Positions 16,620 to 28,295 of a stretch of 64,000 bases of DNA are shown here, piece by piece (position 1 is the first letter of the stretch; each line of letters begins with the position of its first letter). The stretch comes from Marinobacterium iners (GTDB lineage: Bacteria > Pseudomonadota > Gammaproteobacteria > Pseudomonadales > Balneatricaceae), in the NCBI RefSeq assembly GCF_017310015.1, contig NZ_CP022297.1:124001-188000 (forward strand), read 5' to 3'. The notes under the pieces are model-generated. The model was not told the origin of the DNA. It was given only the letters and a program-made list of their open reading frames with translations, and did no database searches. Made by a program: the position numbers and the translations under genes.

Positions 16620-17030
16620 ATGTCTGCAGACTGGCTTGAGCAGATCAAGTGGGACGAAAAGGGCCTGATCCCGGCCATCGCCCAGGACTTCAGAACCGGG
16701 CGCATCCTGATGGTGGCCTGGATGAATGAAGAGGCGCTGCAGTTGACGGTGTCCGAACAGCGAGCCATCTATTGGTCGCGCTCGCGCAACAGGCTTTGGC
16801 GCAAGGGTGAAGAATCCGGACATGTGCAGAAACTGCATGAACTTAGACTGGACTGTGACGGGGACGTGATTCTGCTCAGTGTTGAACAGTTGGGCGACAT
16901 CGCCTGTCATACCGGTCGTGAGAGCTGCTTCTATCGTGTACTGCGCAATGGCACAGAATGGGAAACCGTTGATGCCGTACGCAAGGATCCGAATCAAATC
17001 TATACCAGCAAAGGCTCGCATGATGAGTGA
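16620..17030 (+). CDS. hisI: Phosphoribosyl-AMP cyclohydrolase
   Basis: 136 residues; third step of histidine synthesis. The N-terminal WDEKGLIPAIAQDFRTGRILMVAWMN, the SRSRNRLWRKGEESGH block and the zinc-binding cysteines (LDCDGDVIL, CHTGRESCFYR) are diagnostic. It is a separate protein from HisE, as in Pseudomonas, rather than the HisIE fusion of enterics. The end overlaps the hisE start by 8-11 bases, indicating translational coupling. AGAGG lies 5 nt before the ATG. Confidence 0.96.
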   Translation: MSADWLEQIKWDEKGLIPAIAQDFRTGRILMVAWMNEEALQLTVSEQRAIYWSRSRNRLWRKGEESGHVQKLHELRLDCDGDVILLSVEQLGDIACHTGRESCFYRVLRNGTEWETVDAVRKDPNQIYTSKGSHDE

Positions 17031-17355
17031 TGTGCTTGATCAACTACAACAGGTACTTGAGGCTCGTAAGCAGGCGGATGCTGAAACTTCCTATGTGGCA
17101 TCTCTGCATGTCAAGGGGCTCAACAAGATTCTGGAAAAGGTCGGTGAAGAGAGTGTCGAAACGATACTGGCTGCCAAGGATGCCGGTCTCAGCGGTGATA
17201 ATACCGACCTGATCTATGAAACCGCAGACCTCTGGTTCCATACACTCGTGATGCTGTCACATCTGGGAGAGAGTCATACGGCTGTACTGCAGGAGTTGGC
17301 ACGTCGTTTTGATCTTTCAGGTCTGGAAGAGAAGGCCTCGCGAGGCAAGCAATAA
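17023..17355 (+). CDS. hisE: Phosphoribosyl-ATP pyrophosphatase
   Basis: 110 residues from the ATG at 17023 (MSDVLDQLQQVLEARKQ); an adjacent ATG at 17020 is an alternative, and a longer open frame from 16879 only overlaps hisI. It belongs to the MazG-like all-helical family, with KVGEESVETILAAKD and ETADLWFHTLVML supplying the metal-binding acidic residues. It catalyses the second step of histidine synthesis, just before HisI. It overlaps the hisI stop. Confidence 0.95.
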   Translation: MSDVLDQLQQVLEARKQADAETSYVASLHVKGLNKILEKVGEESVETILAAKDAGLSGDNTDLIYETADLWFHTLVMLSHLGESHTAVLQELARRFDLSGLEEKASRGKQ

Positions 17356-17411
17356 ACATTAAAACCGTTTCAGCTGCGGGCTGTAACAGTGCTATAAGAT
17401 ATGACTGATAT

Positions 17412-17427
17412 ATTCACTACAGTGAAT
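17412..17427. repeat. Short palindrome upstream of tatA
   Basis: ATTCACT-AC-AGTGAAT, 7-bp arms with a 2-bp spacer, 25 bp before the tatA ATG in the 96-bp hisE-tatA gap. It may be an operator; there is nothing else to support a role. Confidence 0.35.
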
Positions 17428-17451
17428 CTTTATAACCGCGGGAGGTGGTAG

Positions 17452-17706
17452 ATGGGTAACATAGGCCTTTGGCAGCTGTTGATTGTTCTAGTGATCATCG
17501 TTCTGCTGTTTGGTACGAAAAAGCTGCGCAATATTGGTGGTGATCTGGGTGGTGCCCTGAAAAGCTTTAAGAAGGCCGTGAATGAGGATGATGCAGGTAA
17601 GAGCGACAGTGAAGCCGAGCAGAAAAAGATATCGGCCGAGCAGGATGCTCAGTTCAAAGAGTCTGAAAAGACTGATACCAAATCCGACAGCAAGTCAGAC
17701 AAGTAA
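17452..17706 (+). CDS. tatA: Sec-independent translocase subunit TatA
   Basis: 84 residues. One N-terminal transmembrane helix (about 5-21, IGLWQLLIVLVIIVLLFGTKKL) with the conserved FG-TKKLR hinge, then an amphipathic helix (GDLGGALKSFKKAV) and a charged acidic tail. It multimerises to form the twin-arginine export pore. GGGAGG precedes the ATG. It is the first gene of tatABC. Confidence 0.96.
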   Translation: MGNIGLWQLLIVLVIIVLLFGTKKLRNIGGDLGGALKSFKKAVNEDDAGKSDSEAEQKKISAEQDAQFKESEKTDTKSDSKSDK

Positions 17707-17717
17707 GCTGACGGCAG

Positions 17718-18068
17718 ATGTTTGATATCGGTTTCTTTGAACTTCTGGTCATAGGTGTTGTTGCGCTGCTGGTGCTGGGTCCTCAGCGTCTGCCGATGGC
17801 CGCACGCACCTGCGGCCTGTGGCTGGGGCGTCTGCGGCGTACCGTTGGCTCCATCCAGAGTGAGATCAGGGAAGAGCTCAGAATGGAAGAGCTGAAGCGG
17901 ACAACGGCGATCGAAAAAGAGCAACTTGAGCGAGAACTGCGGGAGATGAGCCAACCATTCTCAGACTCGCCTTTTGAAACCGGCACCGCCGATAAGGCCA
18001 AAGGTTCAGGCGAGGCCGGTATTAATACGGATGAAAGTAAAACCAGTGACAAGAAAGAGACACCATGA
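17718..18068 (+). CDS. tatB: Sec-independent translocase subunit TatB
   Basis: 116 residues. The N-terminal MFDIGFFELLVIGVVALLVLGPQRLP is the TatB signature, with the conserved GPxxLP turn after the membrane helix, followed by a long amphipathic helix rich in Glu and Arg. It forms the substrate-recognition complex with TatC. The stop overlaps the tatC start (ATGA). Confidence 0.96.
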   Translation: MFDIGFFELLVIGVVALLVLGPQRLPMAARTCGLWLGRLRRTVGSIQSEIREELRMEELKRTTAIEKEQLERELREMSQPFSDSPFETGTADKAKGSGEAGINTDESKTSDKKETP

Positions 18069-18841
18069 GCGTGGATCACTCTGATCAGGAACAACCTTTG
18101 ATTGCCCATCTGGTGGAGCTTCGTCAACGACTGCTTTACAGCGTCTTGGCGATACTGGTGATTTTTCTCGGTCTGTTCTACTTTGCCAACGACCTCTACA
18201 CGTGGATTTCCGCGCCATTGACAGCCTTGCTGCCGCAAGGCACAAGCATGATCGCAACGGATGTGACCTCTCCTTTCTTTGCGCCATTCAAGCTAACACT
18301 GGTGGCATCAGCTTTCATTGCCATGCCCTTTCTTTTGCATCAGGCCTGGAGCTTCATTGCGCCTGGCTTGTACAAGCATGAAAAGCGTCTAGCCATTCCA
18401 TTGCTGATTTCGAGCATCCTGCTGTTTTATATGGGTATCGCGTTTGCGTACTATGTGGTGTTTCCGATCATCTTCGGTTTCTTTACCAGTGTAGGGCCTG
18501 AAAATATTGCGGTAATGACCGATATAAGCAGCTATCTCAATTTTGTCCTCAAACTGTTTTTTGCTTTCGGCATCGTCTTTGAAATACCCGTGGCTACCCT
18601 GCTGCTGTTATGGTCTGGTGCTGTGACGGTCAAAAGCCTAAAAGAGAAGCGTGCCTATGTCGTCGTCGGCTGTTTTGTTCTTGGCATGCTGCTGACTCCG
18701 CCCGATATAATTTCCCAGAGCCTGCTGGCTGTTCCGATGTGGTTGCTGTTTGAACTTGGCATACTGCTTGGAACCATACTGGTTCGGAAGCCGGATGAAG
18801 CTGAGGATGAAAGTGACTCCGCGGCTGATCCTAATAAGTAG
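18065..18841 (+). CDS. tatC: Sec-independent translocase subunit TatC
   Basis: 258 residues with six predicted membrane helices. The conserved cytoplasmic N-terminus (PLIAHLVELRQRLLYS), the first periplasmic loop and LTPPDIISQSLLAVPMWLLFELG are typical. It is the twin-arginine signal receptor. The last gene of tatABC, it is followed within 12 bp by a remarkable perfect hairpin. Confidence 0.97.
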   Translation: MSVDHSDQEQPLIAHLVELRQRLLYSVLAILVIFLGLFYFANDLYTWISAPLTALLPQGTSMIATDVTSPFFAPFKLTLVASAFIAMPFLLHQAWSFIAPGLYKHEKRLAIPLLISSILLFYMGIAFAYYVVFPIIFGFFTSVGPENIAVMTDISSYLNFVLKLFFAFGIVFEIPVATLLLLWSGAVTVKSLKEKRAYVVVGCFVLGMLLTPPDIISQSLLAVPMWLLFELGILLGTILVRKPDEAEDESDSAADPNK

Positions 18842-18852
18842 TGTTACTACAT

Positions 18853-18900
18853 CCAAAACAACAACAACAGGCGCTCTGGCGCCTGTTGTTGTTGTTTTGG
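18853..18900. terminator. Perfect 22-bp hairpin downstream of tatC
   Basis: 18853-18874 and 18879-18900 are exact reverse complements with a 4-nt loop (TCTG). The left arm is built of CAA triplets and the right arm of GTT triplets around a GGCGC/GCGCC core. There is no long uninterrupted T-run, only T-rich GTT repeats, so it may act as a terminator, an RNase-stabilising 3' end, or a barrier between tatABC and the rRNA promoters. Confidence 0.65.
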
Positions 18901-18951
18901 GGTCGGGCAATGCCGGTTTTCATCTTTCTGAAACTTTTTTACACGCAGGTG

Positions 18952-18979
18952 TTGACTCCCTCAGTGGTGTCTGTAGAAT
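18952..18979 (+). promoter_or_regulatory. rRNA operon promoter P1
   Basis: TTGACT (18952-18957), 16-bp spacer, TAGAAT (18974-18979), then a GC-rich discriminator (CGCC). A T-rich UP-like stretch lies just upstream. The 16-bp spacer and GC discriminator are typical of stringently controlled rRNA promoters. Confidence 0.75.
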
Positions 18980-19147
18980 TCGCCTCCTCGCTTGAGACGC
19001 CCCACCGGAAACGGTTCAGGGCAGATCGATTGAGCAAGTGGTAAGATGTTGAATTAAGTGGTTTTTTGGTTCATCATTGCGCTTCTTGAGTGACTGCCGA
19101 ATCGTTGTTTGAGTGCTCAGCACTGAAACAGAAAACGAAAAAAACGG

Positions 19148-19175
19148 TTGACACTGAAACGGGTTGCGGTAGAAT
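19148..19175 (+). promoter_or_regulatory. rRNA operon promoter P2
   Basis: TTGACA (19148-19153), 16-bp spacer, TAGAAT (19170-19175) and a GCGCGCC discriminator, preceded by an A-rich UP-like segment (GAAAACGAAAAAAAC). Architecture and -10 are the same as P1. Both promoters are followed by an identical CTCGCTTGAGAC start region (18987-18998 and 19182-19193). Confidence 0.85.
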
Positions 19176-19201
19176 GCGCGCCTCGCTTGAGACAACAGGT
19201 T

Positions 19202-19240
19202 GCACCGAACGGTGCGGTTGGCCAAGCCCGCTCTTTAACA
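19202..19240 (+). promoter_or_regulatory. rRNA leader antitermination signals (boxB-like hairpin and boxA)
   Basis: GCACCG-AA-CGGTGC (19202-19215) is a small hairpin in the boxB position, followed by boxA GCTCTTTAACA (19230-19240), almost identical to the E. coli rrn boxA bound by NusB/NusE. A second boxA copy is in the 16S-23S spacer. Confidence 0.75.
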
Positions 19241-19243
19241 AAT

Positions 19244-20979
<1,736 letters not shown>

Positions 20980-21031
20980 TAACGTTAGAGAGAGCGTAGA
21001 GTTGTCGATCTGAATCGATAGCTCGCACAGT

Positions 21032-21108
<77 letters not shown>

Positions 21109-21146
21109 ATTTTCCATTCGGTTATGGCTGTTTGGAATATCTCGTT

Positions 21147-21222
21147 GGGGCTATAGCTCAGCTGGGAGAGCGCCTGCTTTGCACGCAGGAGGTCTGCGGT
21201 TCGATCCCGCATAGCTCCACCA
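21147..21222 (+). tRNA. tRNA-Ala (TGC anticodon)
   Basis: 76 nt including encoded CCA. The acceptor GGGGCTA pairs with TAGCTCC, and the anticodon loop TTTGCAC reads TGC. It lies 38 bp after tRNA-Ile in the rRNA spacer. Confidence 0.97.
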
Positions 21223-21451
21223 TTCCTTGCCTGGAATGGTGATTGAATGAGTTTTAAAACATACGCTCAGGTATCCGTCACTGGACAGTCTGTCCCTTGC
21301 ATCAATGCCGAGTCTATCTTTTAAAGCATCATGCTTTAAACGCTCTTTAACAAATTGGATCTGAAAGATTGTCTTGTATTGTTTGATACAAGCGCCAATC
21401 GGCGATAATCGTTACGAACCATTCATTTGAACAGACGCCTTCGGGTTATAT
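21223..21451 (+). other. tRNA-Ala to 23S spacer with second boxA and 23S processing arm
   Basis: GCTCTTTAACA (21342-21352) repeats boxA before 23S. From about 21415 to 21460 the sequence is nearly complementary over some 40 bases to 24326-24371 beyond the 23S gene, forming the 23S processing stem. No gene is seen. Confidence 0.75.
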
Positions 21452-24338
<2,887 letters not shown>

Positions 24339-24502
24339 ATAACGCCCAAGGCGTTTGAAATGAATGGTTCGACTGGAAACAGTCAAAGACACGATTATCG
24401 GCTCGCAAGAGCACCGATTGAACGCTTGTAGCAACAACACAGACAATCAGAGCAACGTGACATATCAGCACGAGGCTCAATCAGATCCGGTTTGTACCAG
24501 TT

Positions 24503-24622
24503 TCGCCTGGCGACCATAGAGACGTGGAACCACCTGATCCCATACCGAACTCAGCAGTGAAACGCGTCATCGCCGATGGTAGTGTGGGGCTTCCCCATGT
24601 GAGAGTAGGTCATCGCCAGGCA
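24503..24622 (+). rRNA. rrf: 5S ribosomal RNA
   Basis: About 120 nt; the first and last ten bases (CGCCTGGCGA and TCGCCAGGCA regions) pair, and the CCGAACTCAG-AGTGAAAC core is conserved. It lies 164 bp after 23S; that spacer holds the other arm of the 23S processing stem and no gene. Confidence 0.95.
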
Positions 24623-24633
24623 CTTAATACCAG

Positions 24634-24664
24634 AAACCCCGGTCTCGTTGAGGCCGGGGTTTTT
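24634..24664 (+). terminator. rRNA operon terminator
   Basis: A 13-bp stem (AAACCCCGGTCTC with GAGGCCGGGGTTT, one T-G pair), a 3-nt GTT loop, then a T-run. Confidence 0.92.
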
Positions 24665-24690
24665 GCATTGGGGCTAAACACGCGCAGACG

Positions 24691-24734
24691 GCAGGCAAAA
24701 GAAAGGGCCCGGCGCATTCCCTGCGGCGGGCCCT
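24691..24734 (-). terminator. pyrE intrinsic terminator
   Basis: On the minus strand, AGGGCCCG (24734-24727) pairs with CGGGCCCT (24711-24704) and is followed by TTCTTTT. A second, T-less hairpin (ACTGAGCT/AGCTCAGT, 24753-24774) lies between it and the pyrE stop. Confidence 0.8.
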
Positions 24735-24779
24735 GTCACTGACTTCCCTGTCACTGAGCTTGCGAGAGCTCAGTTGTAC

Positions 24780-25427
24780 TCAGTCTTTGATACCATATTC
24801 GGCACGATAGGCTTCAATAGCCGACAACTCCTGTTGCATGTTGCCTTGTTCATGCAGGTACTGCACCAGATCATCAAGACTGATGATACTGATGACCGGC
24901 ATGGCGTAGTCACGTTCCACTTCCTGAATCGCAGATAAATCGCCTGTGCCTCGCTCCTGTCGGTCCAGAGCAATCAGTGTTGCGGCAGGTGCTGCACCGG
25001 CCTGTTCAATGATTGCCATTACCTCGCGAATGGCTGTGCCAGCCGTTATTACATCGTCGATGATTAAAACACGGCCTGTAAGCGGCGCACCTACCAGGTT
25101 ACCACCTTCACCATGATCCTTGGCCTCCTTGCGGTTGAATACGTAAGGGATATCGAGATCATATTCATTGGCCAGGGCCACGCAAGTGGCGGCTGCCAGA
25201 GGAATACCCTTGTAGGCAGGGCCAAGCATCACGTCGTATTCAATGCCGGCATTCTGCAGTGCTGCAGCATAGAAGCGGCCAAGCTGAGCCAAGGCAGATC
25301 CTGTATTGAACAAGCCTGCATTGAAGAAATAGGGGCTCTTACGACCTGACTTCAAGGTAAACTCGCCAAAGCGAAGAACCTCTTTTTTCAAGGCAAAGTC
25401 GATAAAATCACGTTTGTAGTCGAGCAT
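24780..25427 (-). CDS. pyrE: Orotate phosphoribosyltransferase
   Basis: 215 residues from the ATG at 25427 (MLDYKRDFIDFAL); the GTG 12 bases upstream is actually part of the GGAG ribosome site. It converts orotate and PRPP to OMP in pyrimidine synthesis. The PRPP-binding motif VLIIDDVITAGTAIRE and the flexible loop NRKEAKDHGEGGN are intact. It is convergent with the rRNA operon and divergent from crc, the same pyrE-crc-rph arrangement as in Pseudomonas. Confidence 0.97.
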   Translation of the reverse strand: MLDYKRDFIDFALKKEVLRFGEFTLKSGRKSPYFFNAGLFNTGSALAQLGRFYAAALQNAGIEYDVMLGPAYKGIPLAAATCVALANEYDLDIPYVFNRKEAKDHGEGGNLVGAPLTGRVLIIDDVITAGTAIREVMAIIEQAGAAPAATLIALDRQERGTGDLSAIQEVERDYAMPVISIISLDDLVQYLHEQGNMQQELSAIEAYRAEYGIKD

Positions 25428-25510
25428 CTTTTTCTCCACATGCAGGTGAGTGTGGCGCTAATAATACCTGCTGGGGCTGTTCTCATCCACGAGAAGGCCT
25501 GTAGAAAAAT

Positions 25511-25539
25511 TTCAATTTCCGGTGCGCAGCCGGTACAAT
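25511..25539 (+). promoter_or_regulatory. Possible crc promoter
   Basis: TTCAAT and TACAAT separated by 17 bp in the pyrE-crc divergent gap; a start near 25546 would give a leader of about 50 nt. Weak -35. Confidence 0.3.
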
Positions 25540-25596
25540 TCCGCTTTGACCTTCCATCCCAGATTCGTTCGAATACGCTCACGGGGCAAAGACAGT

Positions 25597-26370
25597 ATGC
25601 GTGTTATTACCTTCAATACTCAGGGTATTGAACAGGCAGCAGATAATGGCTTTTTTGACTGGATGGCCCAGCAGGATGCTGATGTGGTGTGTCTGCAGAA
25701 TCTCAAGGCAAAAGAGTACCAGCTTGATGGTGATCGCTACCATCCGGATGGATATCATGCGTATTTTTTTGACGCTTTCGAAGATGGCTTCAGTGGTGTA
25801 GCCATCTATACACGGCATCTGCCGAAGGCGATCATGACTGGTCTTGGCTTTGAGCAGTGCGATTTCAACGGTCGCTTTATTCAGGCAGACTTTGATAAGG
25901 TCAGCGTCAGCTCGATGACCATCCCTTCCGGTCTGCGCAGTGAAGAAGCTCAGGCAGGAAAAATGGAGTATTTGGAGCTGCTCATGGGGCACCTGAAGAA
26001 AACGCTACGAAAACGCAGAGAGTTTATCTTCGCTGGAACCTTCAATATTGCCCACAGACCAGTCGACCTGAGCAATTGGTATGTTAATCAGCGAGTTTCG
26101 GGCTTTCTCGCAGAAGAGCGGACCTGGATTGAAGAGGTCCTGGATGAGATGGGCTATGTCGATGCTTTCAGGGAGGTTAATAAAGCTGAGCGACAGTTTA
26201 CATGGTGGCCCGACTATAACCGTGCCTGGTCGCTGAACGAAGGTGCGCGTTTGGATTATCAGATTACAACGGCAAACCTGCGCAAGGTTGTAAAAAATGC
26301 GCGGATTTACCGTGACCAACGGTTCTCGGAGCACGCGCCCCTGACAATCGATTACGACATCGATATCTGA
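25597..26370 (+). CDS. crc: Catabolite repression control protein Crc
   Basis: 257 residues from the ATG at 25597 (MRVITFNTQGIEQAADNG). The overall fold is that of exonuclease III/AP endonucleases, but three catalytic residues are replaced: the LQE glutamate by N35 (LQNLKAKE), the GDxN aspartate by T148 (GTFN), and the terminal SDH aspartate by E245 (SEHAP). The same loss of nuclease activity characterises Pseudomonas Crc, which forms a translation-repressing complex with Hfq on A-rich mRNA leaders. Motifs such as DGY, GRF/GRY-IQADFDKVS, FLAEERTWIEEV and DYQ match Crc, as does the position beside pyrE and rph. I call it Crc rather than an active nuclease. Confidence 0.88.
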   Translation: MRVITFNTQGIEQAADNGFFDWMAQQDADVVCLQNLKAKEYQLDGDRYHPDGYHAYFFDAFEDGFSGVAIYTRHLPKAIMTGLGFEQCDFNGRFIQADFDKVSVSSMTIPSGLRSEEAQAGKMEYLELLMGHLKKTLRKRREFIFAGTFNIAHRPVDLSNWYVNQRVSGFLAEERTWIEEVLDEMGYVDAFREVNKAERQFTWWPDYNRAWSLNEGARLDYQITTANLRKVVKNARIYRDQRFSEHAPLTIDYDIDI

Positions 26371-26409
26371 CAGCATCAGCCGCCGGCCGTAAAACCGGCG
26401 GCTTGCTGT

Positions 26410-27132
26410 TCAGCCTGCCAGTGCCTGCTTTTGCAGTTCAACCAGCTCGGAAATGCCCTTGCGAGCCAGATCCAGCATTGCGTTCAGCTCCTCCTGAGAG
26501 TAGGGGGCACCCTCTGCGGTTCCCTGCACTTCAATGAAACCGCCCGCTTCAGTCATGATGACGTTCATGTCCGTTTCCGCTGCTGAGTCTTCGGCATAGT
26601 CCAGATCCAGCACTGCTTCACCTCTGTAAATACCCACGGATACGGCAGCGATCATCTGCTTGACGGGGTTACCCTTCATGGCGCCGTTTTTGTCCTTCTT
26701 CAGTACGTTAATGGCATCCATCAGGGCCACGCAGGCTCCGGTAATTGAAGCCGTGCGTGTGCCGCCATCCGCCTGAATGACATCACAGTCTATAGTGATA
26801 GTGTTCTCGCCTAGCTTTTTAAGATCAAGCGCTGCCCTGAGGGAACGACCGATCAGGCGCTGAATTTCAATGGTACGACCTGTCTGCTTGCCGCGGGCGG
26901 CTTCGCGGTCGGAGCGAGTGTTGGTTGAGCGGGGTAGCATGCCATATTCGGCGGTAACCCAACCTGAGCCACTGCCGCGAAGGAAACGTGGAACACCGCG
27001 GTCCACAGTAGCGGTACAGATCACCTTGGTATCACCAAACTCCACCAGAACAGAACCTTCTGCGTGGCGAGTGAAATTGCGGGTGATGCGTATATCACGC
27101 ATCTGGTCCGCTTGTCGGCCGCTTGGACGCAT
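26410..27132 (-). CDS. rph: Ribonuclease PH
   Basis: 240 residues from the ATG at 27132 (MRPSGRQADQMRDI), the start used by homologues. An upstream in-frame ATG at 27180 has a better Shine-Dalgarno (GGTAGGT), so a 16-residue extension is possible. It is a phosphorolytic 3'-5' exoribonuclease that trims tRNA 3' ends. RHAEGSVLVEFGDTKVICTAT, LPRSTNTRS-R and the phosphate-binding GGTRTASITGACVAL are conserved. It is convergent with crc and divergent from yicC. Confidence 0.96.
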   Translation of the reverse strand: MRPSGRQADQMRDIRITRNFTRHAEGSVLVEFGDTKVICTATVDRGVPRFLRGSGSGWVTAEYGMLPRSTNTRSDREAARGKQTGRTIEIQRLIGRSLRAALDLKKLGENTITIDCDVIQADGGTRTASITGACVALMDAINVLKKDKNGAMKGNPVKQMIAAVSVGIYRGEAVLDLDYAEDSAAETDMNVIMTEAGGFIEVQGTAEGAPYSQEELNAMLDLARKGISELVELQKQALAG

Positions 27133-27275
27133 TTTGTTCAGCCCGAGGTTCTGTATCTGTTCGGAGAAGCTGGAACTCATGTTACCTACCCTTGGTCGCT
27201 GTCATGGCCCGCGCAGGACTGGCCGATGACTGTTAAAATGGATCAGGTAGCAATTCTAATAGAGATCGCCTGATT

Positions 27276-28139
27276 ATGACACGAAGCATGACCGCCTTTA
27301 CCCGCCAGGAGCAGCAACAATCTTGGGGGACCCTCATTTGGGAACTGCGATCGGTGAATCATCGCTATCTGGAGCCGCATTTCCGTTTACCGGAATCCTT
27401 GCGCGATATTGAGGGCAAACTTCGTGAACAGCTGCGTCAGCTGTTGAGTAGAGGCAAGGTAGAGTGCACGTTGCGCTTTATTCCGGAGCGTAGTACTGAG
27501 TCGGTGCACATTGATCAGGTGCGTGCTCAAGAGATCATATCAGCGTTAACCCAAGTCAGCGAATTGATCCCAGAGTCGCAGCCGATCAACCCCATGGAGG
27601 TAATGGCTTGGCCTGGTGTGCTGCAGGAATCAACGATCGATATGTCAGAGGTCAGGGCCCAGGCAGTGCTCTTGTTTTCACAGGCGTTGAAGGATCTGGT
27701 TGTCGGACGTGAGCGTGAAGGCACTGAACTGGCCGAGCTGATTCAGCAGCGGCTTACTGCCATTGAGCAGATTACGTCGGACGTACGTACCCTGATGCCG
27801 AAGATCCTGCAGGGACAGCGTGACACTTTGCGTTCCCGGCTAACGGAGCTTAGTGCAGAGTTGGATGCTGCGCGCCTTGAGCAAGAAATTGTATTAATTG
27901 CGCAGAAGGCGGATGTGGATGAAGAGACTGACCGCTTGCAGACACATGTGCAGGAGGTCCGCCGTGTGCTAAAACAAAAAGGTCCAGTTGGACGGCGGCT
28001 GGATTTCCTGATGCAGGAGCTGAATCGGGAGGCAAATACACTGTCTTCCAAGTCGATAGTCGCGGCCACTACGCGCAGTGCGGTAGAGCTGAAGGTTCTG
28101 ATCGAGCAGATGCGAGAACAGATCCAGAATATCGAATAA
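27276..28139 (+). CDS. yicC: YicC-family endoribonuclease
   Basis: 287 residues. The N-terminal TRSMTAFTRQEQ, LIWELRSVNHRYLEPHFRLPE and C-terminal GPVGRRLDFLMQELNREANTLSSKS are the signatures of YicC, a stress-linked endoribonuclease in E. coli. The stop codon is only 3 bp from the stop of the convergent DUF2256 gene, with no room for a dedicated terminator. In Pseudomonas yicC is followed directly by gmk; here 6.3 kb of other genes intervenes. Confidence 0.95.
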   Translation: MTRSMTAFTRQEQQQSWGTLIWELRSVNHRYLEPHFRLPESLRDIEGKLREQLRQLLSRGKVECTLRFIPERSTESVHIDQVRAQEIISALTQVSELIPESQPINPMEVMAWPGVLQESTIDMSEVRAQAVLLFSQALKDLVVGREREGTELAELIQQRLTAIEQITSDVRTLMPKILQGQRDTLRSRLTELSAELDAARLEQEIVLIAQKADVDEETDRLQTHVQEVRRVLKQKGPVGRRLDFLMQELNREANTLSSKSIVAATTRSAVELKVLIEQMREQIQNIE

Positions 28140-28142
28140 GCC

Positions 28143-28295
28143 TCAGTTGCTTTTGTCGACAGGGTGTTTGCGGTTGCGTCTGCAGCGTTCGGAGCAGTAG
28201 ACCACTTCATCCCAGCAGCGCGCCCACTTGCGTCTCCAACTGAACGGGCGGTTGCAGCCACGACAGATCTTCTCAGGCAGATGCCTTTTGTGCAT
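28143..28295 (-). CDS. DUF2256 small zinc-ribbon protein
   Basis: 50 residues from the ATG at 28295 (MHKRHLPEKICRGCNRPFSW). Four cysteines in two pairs (CRGC and YCSERC) flank a basic, tryptophan-rich stretch (RRKWARCWDEVV), giving a probable zinc knuckle. The family is known mainly as a small partner gene next to cryptochromes and photolyases. The start overlaps the end of the upstream photolyase-like gene by 23 bp, implying translational coupling. No function is established. Confidence 0.85.
   Translation of the reverse strand: MHKRHLPEKICRGCNRPFSWRRKWARCWDEVVYCSERCRRNRKHPVDKSN

Noticed and set aside
18853..18900. CAA/GTT triplet run as a possible CRISPR or microsatellite array
   Set aside because: It is a single perfect hairpin with no repeated spacers; the triplets occur only within the two arms.
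24753..24774. ACTGAGCT/AGCTCAGT hairpin just after pyrE as the pyrE terminator
   Set aside because: It lacks a T-run on the pyrE strand; the hairpin at 24704-24734 followed by TTCTTTT is the better terminator.
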